The translations under genes and the position numbers were made by a program. Source: Riptortus pedestris (taxonomy: Eukaryota > Arthropoda > Insecta > Hemiptera > Alydidae). Taken from it: a stretch of DNA of 64,000 nucleotides. Shown in pieces: positions 26,782 through 38,400 of this stretch. Position 1 is the first letter of the stretch. The number at the start of each line of letters is the position of its first letter. The stretch is taken from NCBI GenBank assembly GCA_019009955.1, contig CM032232.1:51347501-51411500 (forward strand), written 5' to 3'. The notes beneath the pieces are model-generated. The model saw nothing but the letters and a program-made list of their open reading frames with translations. It was not told the origin of the DNA and searched no databases.

Positions 26782-28671
26782 AATAAAACGAATATATTTA
26801 AAAAATTTGCAACAATACTTGTAGCATTCACAATGTGTTTCAATATCTGAATAACTTCACTGTTATGACTCATGTGATAAACAGGTTAGCAGTTATTAAA
26901 CAATGAAGTATCATGTGCTTTCTAACAAGGAATGATTACTGAAGTTGATTTTCTTTATATATATGAAATTTATGTTCTATTAATATAAACTCTTTATACT
27001 AACAATAAAACTAATTAAATTTCCAAATATTTACTTTAATATTTATAACTTCATTGCCAATCAGAAATAAATTTGTCTTATTAAGACCTTTGTGTCAATA
27101 AATTATCTCCAACAGTGATGACATAGTGTTACAAAAGAGAATAGCATTTACAACCCCCCTCCATTTTTATTTTTTTCTTAATTTGTATTAATGTACCCTC
27201 ATTGATGGAAGGAAACCCTAAAATAGAATGATAATTAATGTGCTATTAAATTTTAAATAAACATTTGTTATATAAATGTTGCAAGTTTTTTTTTTAATGT
27301 TTCCTTATATTTTTGGGCACTTTCAAAACTAAATTATACCTATAAACATATTTTATAGAAGTTCAGTTTCTATTCACTGTGTAACCAAGGGCACCTCATG
27401 GTTGTGCTACCAAAACATCATTTGCTTCATCCGAAAAAGCCTGTCTATGCAAAAGGTCGTTGAAAAGTAGTATTAACTTAGAATAGAATTAGAATTTTAT
27501 TTAATAAATTAGAAAAAAATAAGTCTCGAAATCATATTTAAATGGTATTTTTATTTAAATCCCAAAACAGTTTTTCCCTTCTATATTTCTTTGATAATTG
27601 ATAATAATTGTTATATTGGAGACTAATCAAGCAATATAAAATTATTCTAATCATAAAAAAAATATTAAGCTAATGTTTCATTTATTTAAATATAATTAAA
27701 GTTTGTTTTTGAAAACAACTATGTCATTAAGAGAATAATAAGAACTGTATTTCAGGAAATACATTTGAAAAAAAAAAGTAGTAATGCGTCTCCACTAAAC
27801 CATAAATGATTGTTGAAGCAAACATTAAAGGCAAAAGTAAATTTATTTATCTCAAATAAACAAAAGATATGAGCATTGTTTCACACTGAAAGTAAAAATG
27901 AGCGTTCCAATCAAGGAAAAGTTTTGGCAACACTGAATAGTTTCTTCTAGGGAAAAAAAATAAGCCCAATGAAAATAATGCATACCAAATAGTAAGAATT
28001 GTCTATTTTTGACTTATGAAGGAGAAATAACTATTGGAGAAAATAATTAACTTATAAGGTTGTGTGTCGTTACATCAACCAAGTTATAAGTACATATGTT
28101 TAACAATTAGATAGTTAATTAAAGAAAAAAAATACAATAAGCCATTTGGCCAGTTCAACAATAATATGTAGTATTTTATAGATGGAATAAAATATTTGCT
28201 AAAGCAGTCAGTCATTGCATAGAGAATTCTAATGGGAATCTCCTTTATATATGATTTGCTCATCTTTGTTATCAGCTTAAGATAAATTATCTCTATTTCA
28301 CAAATCACTTCATTATCTCACAATATAATTTATGATTAAGAATATAGGTTTAAAACAGTTACTTATCTACAAAATGAGAAACTCTTAACTAAAGTGGGGG
28401 GGGGGAGTAAATGTGAAAGCTTGGTATAAGTAAATATTCTAGAGGAATTTTGATTATTTTACAAAATTCATTAATTGTTATATGAAAGCCACAATATAAG
28501 GCTTAAAGCTATATTACACATAAATATTAAACAATACCTTTTATATTACAAGTGAAAAGATGTTTTTTTTTTTAAATCAATATTTTGAATTTATGTTTTT
28601 CTTAAGTTTTTCTAATTCTTCAATTAAAAAAATGTTCATATATTGAAAAAAATTATGAATATTACTGTTAT

Positions 28672-28714
<43 letters not shown>

Positions 28715-30992
28715 GAAAAGGAATTATACAATTTGGTTTTAAATCTAGGAGAACTCCTAAAAGGATGTCAGTTAATTTTTGAGTTTGTTGCACATTCCAC
28801 TGTTAATACTTCAGCCATACATGAATATTTCTTGATTAAAGGGTAAAAACACACACTATAAAAATGAACTAAGTTAGCTATTAGTAGATACACTTTTTTT
28901 TTTTGTTTTTGGTTCTATTATATTTTGATAACTGAGGTTCCTGATTAATAAAATTTAGTAAACTATGTTATTAAGTATTAGCCACTTCACCTGCTTATCC
29001 ATTCCACCATGTTACTCACAATAACATCACTCGTTATTTGAAATTAAACTAAATTAGGGTGACAAGGTTGTAATTCCTCAATCCGTCTCTTATTTTCTTC
29101 ATATATTGCTCTAAGATTTTTTTTCTCTTTTGTTCAAATTCACAAGCCATTAGAATATCAATATCATCATGATCTAAAAGCTGCACCTTGTACTTGTAAC
29201 CATTGTGATCTTTTGGAAGCTGCTCTTTTCATATTACGTTACCCACCAAAGTCCATAAGATGTGTGTGTCTTCAAAAAATGACTTTCTAGGTCTCCTTCT
29301 TCCCCTCTGCCCAGTAAACTTACCTTCAAATATATTTGTGATAAAATCTTATGTTAATAAGATATAATATTATGATAAGCATAAGAAGTTTCACACTTCT
29401 TTTTTCTACATGGCCTTGATAAAACTTTCATTTTTACTTACCTCATTTTAAACTTCCCCCTTGAATTTTTTTTTATTCCAATTTTTACCGGTGATTCAAC
29501 GCCAAATCCACATTTCCAATCTATTATATTCTCTTTTGCGAAGAGTATAACTTTCATCCCATTATGTAGTACAGGAAGGAGGGTTTGGAGGGGGTAAAAA
29601 TAAAAAAAAACGAAATATTTCCATTATTATGAGTCGGATAGAAAAATGTTATACAATCAGTCTTGTTAATCATTTAATGCCCTACAATTTTTATTCTATA
29701 TACTTCTTCTCTAATTTGAATATTAAGTGAGTTATTTGTATTTTTTTGCCAACCTCTCAGTTACCCTTCACTTCTACTTATGGTATTTTCACTTTTCAGC
29801 AATTGTATCATGAATAACCTCATGCCAACATAAATTTGAAGTTAGGATTACATAGGCTTCTTACCAGTGGAGAAATATAAAATCGAATTTGATTTGATAA
29901 CATAAGTGTACCATTCCAGCACGTGGGAAAACTGCTTAATTTATGTAGCACTTGCATAACATACTTCAATTATTCCTTGCTTTTATCTTTTGTTTTATAT
30001 GAAAAAAGTAGAAGTGACCAACTGCACCAACCTCTCCCCTTTTGACTTTGCACATGTGCATCTTTTTGCCTGCATTCATTCCCTTCAACATTGGGGAAGA
30101 CAATTTATACAGGCCTTCATATATCCAAATATCTTTTCGTTATAAAAAAATTCACACATTTGATTTGGACTAAGTCTTACCTAGGAACTAATATTACTGC
30201 TTGATTTTCACAGTATACAAGAGAGACTGAAGAGGCCCGACTGGCACTAGAAGAAGTACAAATTGTGCACAAAGTAATAATAGAGATAGAAAAAAATATA
30301 ACTGTTGTTCGAGATATGTTTATTGACATTGCTCTTCAAATTACTCACCAGGTAAGCAAGACCTTTTCTTTATAAAAAAAACAAAAAACCATAAAGTGTT
30401 CAAGTTTATTTAATAAAATATCAAAACTTTGCAGGGAGAGCTCATTGACAGGATAGAATACCATATAGGTAATGGTTATATGATGACTCAGAAAGGAAAT
30501 AAAAAATTAAATAAAGCTCAAAAACTTATGGCTAAAGCCAGAAAGGTAAGAAATTAACTCAGAAGAACACTACTCCTTTTAGAATGTGTTCATGGTTTAT
30601 TAAACTAGCTTTTTGTACTCACTTGAATATTTCTCTCAATATAGATTAAAAGTATTGAAATAGGAAAACACTTACTTAGTTTAAATAACAATAATTATTT
30701 CAACCATCAAATTTTACCCCAACTCAAAGCATTAAGGTTTTTAATGCACATAGAAGTATTACTAATTATTATTACTTAATATATACATTAATTATATTAG
30801 TATCCAAGTAGTACTAACTATCCTATTTAAAAATATTAAACAAAAACTGTTCTAAAAGGAGAGAATTTTATGTAATATATACCTACTATTAATATATATC
30901 TAATACATTTGTTTCTTTTCCAGAAAAAGATGTGGATAGTAATCATCCTAACGTCTGTTATAGGGATATCTTTAATAATATTATTCATTTGA
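23226..30992 (+). CDS. Syntaxin, plasma-membrane type Qa-SNARE (319 aa, 10 exons)
   Basis: Coding exons: 23226-23258, 23356-23433, 23715-23801, 23920-24019, 24494-24568, 24706-24880, 25656-25749, 30214-30351, 30435-30545, 30924-30992. Syntaxins pair with SNAP-25-type and VAMP partners to drive vesicle fusion at target membranes. The start MTKDRIDQLRA matches the syntaxin-1/-4 type N-peptide. An acidic linker follows (12-37), then the Habc bundle (about 65-182) with KTQHSLLTKRFKDTM and IQRQLQIG, the EEL linker, the SNARE motif (about 222-282) with the zero-layer Gln at Q260 (THQGELIDRIEY), and a C-terminal membrane anchor (300-319). All introns are GT-AG. The exon 6-7 junction is least certain: the only frame-keeping join uses a weak donor at 24881 and an acceptor at 25654-25655. 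The SNARE core is more divergent than insect Syx1A, so a Syx4-like paralogue is more likely. A possible poly(A) signal AATAAA lies at 31226-31231. Confidence 0.92.
25170..25370 (-). mobile_element. Putative tRNA-derived SINE copy in syntaxin intron 6
   Basis: On the minus strand this matches the repeat at 36366-36580 through GAGTTCAGGTGTTGG, AAGTTTGATTGT, GTAGAATTTATTTTGTGAC and a GGTGGTAACC tail. The B-box-like GTTTGATT suggests a tRNA-derived head. The two copies are old and diverged. Confidence 0.5.
26721..26776. repeat. (TG)n(TA)n microsatellite in syntaxin intron 7
   Basis: A short TG run leads into about 48 bp of TA. It is inside the 4.5-kb intron between exons 7 and 8. Apart from the elements listed separately, I see nothing else identifiable in 25750-29050. 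Confidence 0.9.
28673..28711. repeat. Poly(T) run of 39 bases
   Basis: A pure T tract in intron 7 of the syntaxin gene. It could be the A-tail of a reverse-strand retroposed sequence, but no retroposon body was recognised to its left. Confidence 0.85.
29060..29575 (-). mobile_element. Non-LTR retrotransposon 3' fragment (copy 2)
   Basis: On the minus strand the sequence parallels the fragment at 48060-48760, including the region encoding a GRR-RP-KS-F basic motif (near 29290-29330) and the downstream GAAGAGCAGCTTC-type block. Frames are broken. It lies in syntaxin intron 7. Confidence 0.55.
29576..29965 (-). mobile_element. Worn family B element in syntaxin intron 7
   Basis: The segment shows, in reverse, the pyrimidine-rich CCCTCC block, the ATATTTCCATTATTATGAGTCG block and a degraded 5' end (CACGTGGGAAAACTGCTTAA, plus strand 29920-29939, against the standard CACGTGGGAAATCTGCTTAG). 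The 3' end is missing. Confidence 0.55.
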
Positions 30993-32497
30993 TCCTTAAT
31001 AATTTTAATATTTTAAGTTAGACTCATAATTCCCTTTTTTTTTAACTTATATCCAAAGACACCAACCATTATTTATATGTTTGTAGAAAAATATTTAAAA
31101 ATATATATATTTTCTAACTATGAATACTCTAATTCATACCTTTTACAACAATGGCTTCACTTTATCTGAAACTAATTACCCAGTCGCAGATAATGTGTTT
31201 ACTCAGTGATTTCCCAATTTCTTAAAATAAATTCTCCAATATCAATGTAACAACTACAATCTTCAATTGAAGTGAATGAAATACAGAATTTAATAGAAAC
31301 GGTAATAAGTAATCTTTCCCCTCCTGGCAGAAAACGTATCAAATGAGCCTCTAAACCCCCCCTTCCACTGGTCCGATTTCAGTCATTAACGAAGTTGATC
31401 TTTATTTTTACATAAAACGTTTAAATATCAAGTTTGATAATGATCAAGCAAAAATTGCAACCGCTAGAGCCTTAACAGACATACATACAATTTTGAACGG
31501 ACCTCATTTTCATCATCTGGGTAGGAGCTGCTAAAACCACCTTATTGCAAATCTAATTTCCTCCAAATTGTTGTTCTATGCTTTTTCCCCTAATAGTAAA
31601 CAAGATATTTGTACTTTGTTTAGTTTTCAACCTTAAGTTAACCTTCAAACTTAATTCCAATCTCACTTTAGCAAAGGCTAATAAATCACAATCTTTTTAT
31701 TTCAAGCTTAATTACAATACGTTGTTATTAAATGAGATGGAGTGAAGATATACAGAAAGGGTAAAATTTAAAATATCTCTGTTATTATGATGGATTGAAT
31801 CATGTCATATAATCAATTTTGTTGGAAATGTAATGTTCTGCAATTGTTTCTATACAGTTTAAGCAGTATATATTGTTTTTGTAATTCTATGTTAGAATAT
31901 ACAAGAGCACTGGCAATATATTCAACAGAGAAGTAAATAATCCACTGATCAAGCTCCTTGATTTTCATCTCCACCTTCTTTGCTTAAAATGACCAGGAAA
32001 AAGTTCAACGAAAATTAAGTATATTTTTTATTAAAATTAATTTCAATAACACTTTATTACAAGTGTATGCTCTATGCATTTCAACTCATCCCTAACAGAG
32101 CTTATCCTACAAACATTTCATGATGAGATTGAAAAATGTGAAGTGTACAATACAAGGTTTTTGATAAAAAGGCAAAACAAAAATCTATACCTTTATTGAT
32201 GTTTAGTGGCCTTGCTAAAACAATCAAATATTGTAGAGTAGTATCTAACAGAACAAGGACTTCCTCACAACTTAATCTTTAATTACACTACACTCAACTC
32301 ATTGTGATGGAAAATAAATTTTCTCTTTTTCCTGTATGTAAAAACTTAACTGCTATTTACAAAGAAAATAAAGTATATACAAAATAATTTTAACAAATAT
32401 ATCCATGTAACAAAAAAACAAAACACATCTCCTAAAAAATAAAAATTTCTTTCTTTTTTACATATATTCAAAGACCGATGATTCTCACATATGATTA
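30993..32497. other. Convergent 3' intergenic region with family B pieces
   Basis: This spans the region between the stop codons of the plus-strand syntaxin and the minus-strand MDC1 gene. A B fragment lies at about 31340-31540 (the CCACTGGTCCGATTTCAG block to a truncated GCTGCTAAAA end). A second, reverse fragment lies at about 31735-31865. Candidate poly(A) signals are AATAAA at 31226 (plus) and TTTATT at 32053-32058 (AATAAA on minus). No further gene was seen. Confidence 0.6.
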
Positions 32498-35400
32498 TTA
32501 TATCAGTCTATATTCTTCAATTTTGAAATTTTGTTGTAAAATCCCAGAAAACAGAGCCTCAGTACTAACAACTGGAGGTCGTTTTCCTCTTTTTGTCAAT
32601 TGATTCCACAATTCTTTGTCTTTCTCACAAGAGATTACAAGTGAATTAGGAGGCCAGCGACCAGGCTCTTTGTTTAAACATCTGCCACCACTGCATTCGA
32701 TCATACCTTAAATGAGAAAATAAAGGTACCATATAAAATTATTCAAAAAAAAAAAAAAGTTGGTTATTTAGTTAAAATAAAAATTCAAAATCCCTAAGAT
32801 CTAAGCGAACTATATACAAATATATATAAAAATGAAGTGTCAAGGCCTGGCACATGACTTTGGTGGGAGGTCAAGTGGTCAGCTGGACGCATTCCCTGTC
32901 ATATTTTAGGTAAACTACAGACCAAAAGCCTCTAATTTTGTACTCTAGTAGCTACTCATTTCATCAAAATGCTGATTGAACACAAGCTAAATAAAATTCC
33001 CAGGGTTTGAACTTGGAACATTTAGCATAGTAGTAAAATTCTTTACCTCTGGACCACTGGCATCTATCCAAGAGTATGAGTGTAAGGAAATTCTGAATAA
33101 TGTTTAGCTAAGTCAATCAGGACTATTACAACTAAATATTGAGTTATAATAATTAATATCTTACTTTTCATATCCTCTGGTTTCGGAACAGAAGGAGTAA
33201 TAAAGACAGACCAACCAATTAAAAGTTTTTTTTCCTTGGCTTTACTTATTGATTCCTTCAACCTGAATGAATATGACATTTCTGCTTTTTTGTCATTGAC
33301 AATAAACCTTTCAGTATCTGTAAAAAAAAGAAAAATATAAATGATATATAAGGAATTTTACTGTATTTTTTATTTTGGAAATTAAAATTCTTATGCTAGT
33401 TTTTTTAGAGTGCCCAATGACTTTTCTAACATACACATTTTAGAATTCATCATCAAATACAAGATGAAGGAGCAAACAGTTAGTAAATGCAGTTTAACAT
33501 ACAGGACATTTGAGTTTTCCCATCAGATCTAACTAATAAGGAATCTTCATCTTTACTTTTAGACTTCTACACCTATAAGAGGGCTGGCCAATAAGTGACT
33601 TTTTGAATGAAGCACAGGCTTTTGGATAAAAAATTATTTTATTTTTCAATGTAGTTTCCTTTGAGCTCTATACACTTTTTCCAAATTTTTTTATTCCTTC
33701 CAAGAAATAAGATTTGTCGTGGCCATCAAAATAGGTATTTCTTTGCGAGATGACTTCATCCTTGGAGTCAAATCACTTTCCAATGAGCCATTTCTTCAGG
33801 TTTGGAAACAAGAAATAGTCACTCTGGGCTAAATCTGGAGAATAGGATGAGGGAGCAATTCATAGCCTAATTCATGGATTTTTGCCATAGAAACTGCACA
33901 TGTGTGCACCCTTCCATTGCCCTGGTGGGAACTTTTTTTCTTGGTCAAATGTGTTTTTTTTTTGTTTTTTTTTCAAATCCTTATTAAATCGGCCCAATAA
34001 GTTGACATGATATTCATGATTGATTGTTTTAAGGTACTCAATATGGATTGTGTGCATTCAAAAAAGCGGTCACCATGATTTTATTGGCTGACAAACCCAC
34101 CTATGCTTGTTGTTTGGGCTCTGGTGAGCTGTGGTAGATCCAAGTTATTGTCCACCCTTACAAAACGGTGCAAAAGCTTGTCCATAATGCGGTTGAACAA
34201 CACCAAACAGTCCTGCTAAGTTGTCACAAGATTGCGGTTGTGGCCGATTTGTGCAGATTAGTGGCACCAATCTTACGGAAAGTTTTCTCATACCCAAGTG
34301 ATCATTCAAAATTGAGCCAAGCAAGATGCCTGTGGCTTTCACAATCTCTCACACTTTAAATCTCTGATCAGCTAAGACCATATCACGAATTTTTTCAATT
34401 GTTGTGGTCGTAGAGAACTCACCTGGATGCCCAGAACGTTTGCCATCTGACGTGCTTGTACGGCCACAATTTTTTTACTATCGTAATTGACAGAGTTCAC
34501 ATAGTACTTATCAAGCTTAGACTGAGTGATGGTTTTCTTTTCCACAAAAAACAATGCTAGATAAACTAATTGACACAGCTTGTTCATATTTTGACAGATG
34601 CCTGTTGACAGGAGTAGTGTTGCCATTTGAGTAAGAGTGGCAGGAAATTCAAAAAGTCACAGACCTATTGACCCGCCTTCTTAAGTTGTTCAGGCCATTC
34701 AAAAGTCTCCAATTTAGAAACACTCCAATAGCAAATCCATTGAAATTTTTTTTCTTCATTAAAAACGAATTTTACTCTCAAGAAAAATAGAATTTATATG
34801 AAAATATAATTAAAAAGTCAGTGCACATTTTATCATTTTAATTTTAATATATACTAGATTCAGAACACAAATACCAAGGAGAGTGGGGGGGGGGAGCATA
34901 CCTACTTTTATGTCAATGAAAATATTAATCCTGTGGGATCAACCATTTCAAGAGAGAGTGTACGAGGTTAATAGGTGGGGATTTGGTAGATCATTACAAG
35001 TTTGAAATAAACTCATAATTCAGAAGTAGTTATAAATAATTGAAAATTGACAGTGATATGCAGGCTGAAAATTGAAAATATAAACTTAAGAAAATGGCTC
35101 TGCTCTATCTATGTGCCATATATCCTGAAGATGATGCCTCCCAAGTGAACAGACTAGGAGCCAACAATACTCATTGAAATTCAGCGTCATGCCCAGAAGG
35201 AGTTTGTGGCACTTTCGCCATTTCAAATGTACATGTGAGAAATACATTTTACTATAATGGTATCTTAAGACTTTACCATATAAAAACAAATTAGGTTAAT
35301 TTTTTTTTTTAGTACTTTAAATTTAATTTTTCTTCTTGTTGTGGACCTAATATTTTTATCTTCTTACCTCATATTTTAATGGTAAGGATCACCAATACAA

Positions 35401-38400
35401 ACCCTTTTCTTGCCTCACAAACTTTGTTCATAATTGCCCTACATGTTTCCAGGCTTATCTGCCACCTCTTCAAGGGCTATTCATTTCTGAAGTGCTTGTT
35501 CCCTATTACATTTGTTGAAATGATCCTTCCGTACTGGGAAGTGTGCAACAGTAACTTGCAGTTTAATCTATACAAATTTTGTTTAATCTATTATGATTTC
35601 TATGGTGGGAGCTCAGTTTTTTATTTTATTAAATTAATGAAATTATTATTGCAGTTTAACATATCCTCTATTACTTTTGAGTGAATTCTTTGTTGGTCTA
35701 TTATTTCATAATTTGGTTTTATTGTTGTTGTAGTTTTTTTTTGAGACCATAATCTCAAGACAGTCATGTTTTATTTTGGCATAGATCCTTGAGATTGAAA
35801 TGATTTGACTGATGAAACTGAGATATAGTCCCTAAATTCTAAGCACCTTACAAAAACTGCTAATTACACATCTCCAGCTTGACAGACTTTTATTACAAAA
35901 TATATTAACACACAAAACAAAGATGATGACTTGTAACTCCTTGAAATATCCAAAATTACATAAAAATATGTAAAGTACTAATGCTACCTTCATCAAGAGG
36001 CTAGGAGATTCAGTAAAATATTCAGGGCCAACTACATAAGTATGAATTAAAGTAGCATGATAGACAAGAAATATAAATGGAAGGTAATTAGTAAGTCTTA
36101 GTTTACCTTCAAAGCTCCCAGAAGATTCAGTCAGCCACTGAGAGGTTACAATAGGAATACCCCGTGATAAAGCTGATAAAAATTTAGCTGTCCTCTTAAC
36201 ACCATCAGTGACAAGAACAGTGCATGTAAATGGGGAATCTACAATTTCACCACCTAAAAACATAATAAATAATGTACACAATTGAAGCAAGATTACAAAG
36301 TAATACTAGTATCAAAAATGCCCCAAGTATTAAATGTAGTCAAAATAAGAAGTCAATTACTCTAATAATATGAGGCTCAGGTTAGCCACGTGAATTGAGG
36401 TGTTGGTTTTAATCTCACATGGCAAACCTAGAGTCATGAGTTTGATTTTCGCCAAGACAATAGGAATTTATTAAGTGACACTCATTAAATAAAATCTTTA
36501 GTCCCACCCTGGTTAGAAAGTGTGGTAACCCATAAATAATCCATCCCAATTAGCCTTGGTAGCACAATGTTAAATCTAACAATTAAAAAAAGAAAATTAA
36601 ATAACTTATTGGAATGTTAACAGCTAGAAAACAGGAGCCAAATGAATATACCAAAATCGCTGGAAATAATAAAAGTTTGTCATTGGAATACTGATTCAGA
36701 ATTTAGGAAAAAGAAAAAAGAAGTCTTATGAATAATATGACAACAGCTTCATTTTAATTGTGTAATATATGATCAACAACATAAAAACTAGAAATTTTTC
36801 ACTAACATTTCATTGAAATACACCAAAAGGAGTGAGGTGGGGAAGGGGAAACTTGTCATAGATAATCAAGGCTATTTAAAAACTTATACCTACCAAAAAC
36901 ATAACACAAAAGTTATTTTATAAGTTACCTAATTCTGTGACCAGGGCTTTGAACTTGTTGTCTGATAATCCAGTAAACATAACTTTATGAGAGTCTTTTT
37001 TATCTGCTTTACTCTGAAAAACCAAAGTTAAATAGTTGTAAGTAATATGATTATTTAGTCAAAATAGTAAAAACAAATATTATTGAAATATGAACTCAAT
37101 CCAATATTCATTGAAGGCAAATATGCAGAAGGTCAACAGATAAAAAACAAAGTAAAGATTCACATCAAAGCTGAGATGTGACTGTCTCTGTGGTCCATCA
37201 TTTTATGACTATAATAGGCTCCTGAAGAGGCACCAGAAGAAGTGTGAAACATGTACAGCTATTTTAAAATACACACATTGGACGAATAATCTTCTGTCTT
37301 TTCAACAAAGTAAAAAAATTCAGTACTTCAAACCGTACCCCCAGGAAAGATATAAATCATCAAAAATCTGGAATTTTGGTCCAGTGGTTGGGACATCTCT
37401 ACTCTCAGTGCAAGTTTTCTATATATCAGCTGTGAAATAGTTAGTGTTTTAAAAGGCATTGGTTAAGGAACCAAAATGGTGGTTAGAACCAATAATAAAT
37501 TAATGGAAAATTTTTGTCAAGAGTAGAGATATTCCAACCATTGTAGCAGATAGCTGGGATTTTAATGATTTAATTCAAAAAAAAGTTATTCTTGTAAATA
37601 TATAATACTTTGAGGATTTGATGTTTTTAATACAAAAGCCAAATTAACAGTAAGATCATAGAAGTGATATTAGTTTTGTATAATTCAAATGCAAATAATT
37701 AAACAGTTGCGCTTGTCTTAAAAAAGCAATAATAATAATTAGTTAGAAATAAAAATTTACAACATACCTCACATTGTTTTGATCGAGCAGACCTTCGAAC
37801 AGTTAACTGTGGAGGTTTAAATTCCTCCTTCATTGGAGTTTTTTCAGTATCATTTCTTGCACGGAAACTAAATTCCTGAGACATAATGTAATGATCATCA
37901 CTTAAGGCTGTATCTGTCTTATCAGGAATGTTATTATTTTTTTTATTTTGGTTAATGTTCTTCTTATTTCTTCTTGTCATCAGTTGGCTGGCAATAGAAG
38001 ACTTTTTGGTAACAGTCTGGGAATTATTTCTAAATTCGGCAGAACTCTTTTTTTTTTGATTATCCAACGGCTGAGCTAGGAAGGTTTGATCGTCACTTTT
38101 AGAAGGTTCTTGAAGAGTTCTTTTTCTGTTTGAATTTTCATCTGCCCTTGCAAGAGGGCTAGGATTTCTTCTGGCAGACCTCCTTGTTACTACTGAAGAA
38201 GAATCTGAGCTTTCACTGCATGCAGAAGAATTAACAGAGTCAGACTGAGAACTTTTTCGGCTCTTCTTTGATTTTTTCTGAGCTGGTTCATTATCATCCT
38301 CTCCCATGGTTTTGTGTTTTGAAAATAACTTTCGGCTGGAACTAGGTTTAGATTTACTAGAATTTTCAGGGATTAATTTGTTACAGTTAGTTAAAGTTTC

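Noticed and set aside
35379..35684. A 101-codon plus-strand frame
   Set aside because: It has no recognisable domain, lies in an MDC1 intron and has the composition of random AT-rich sequence.
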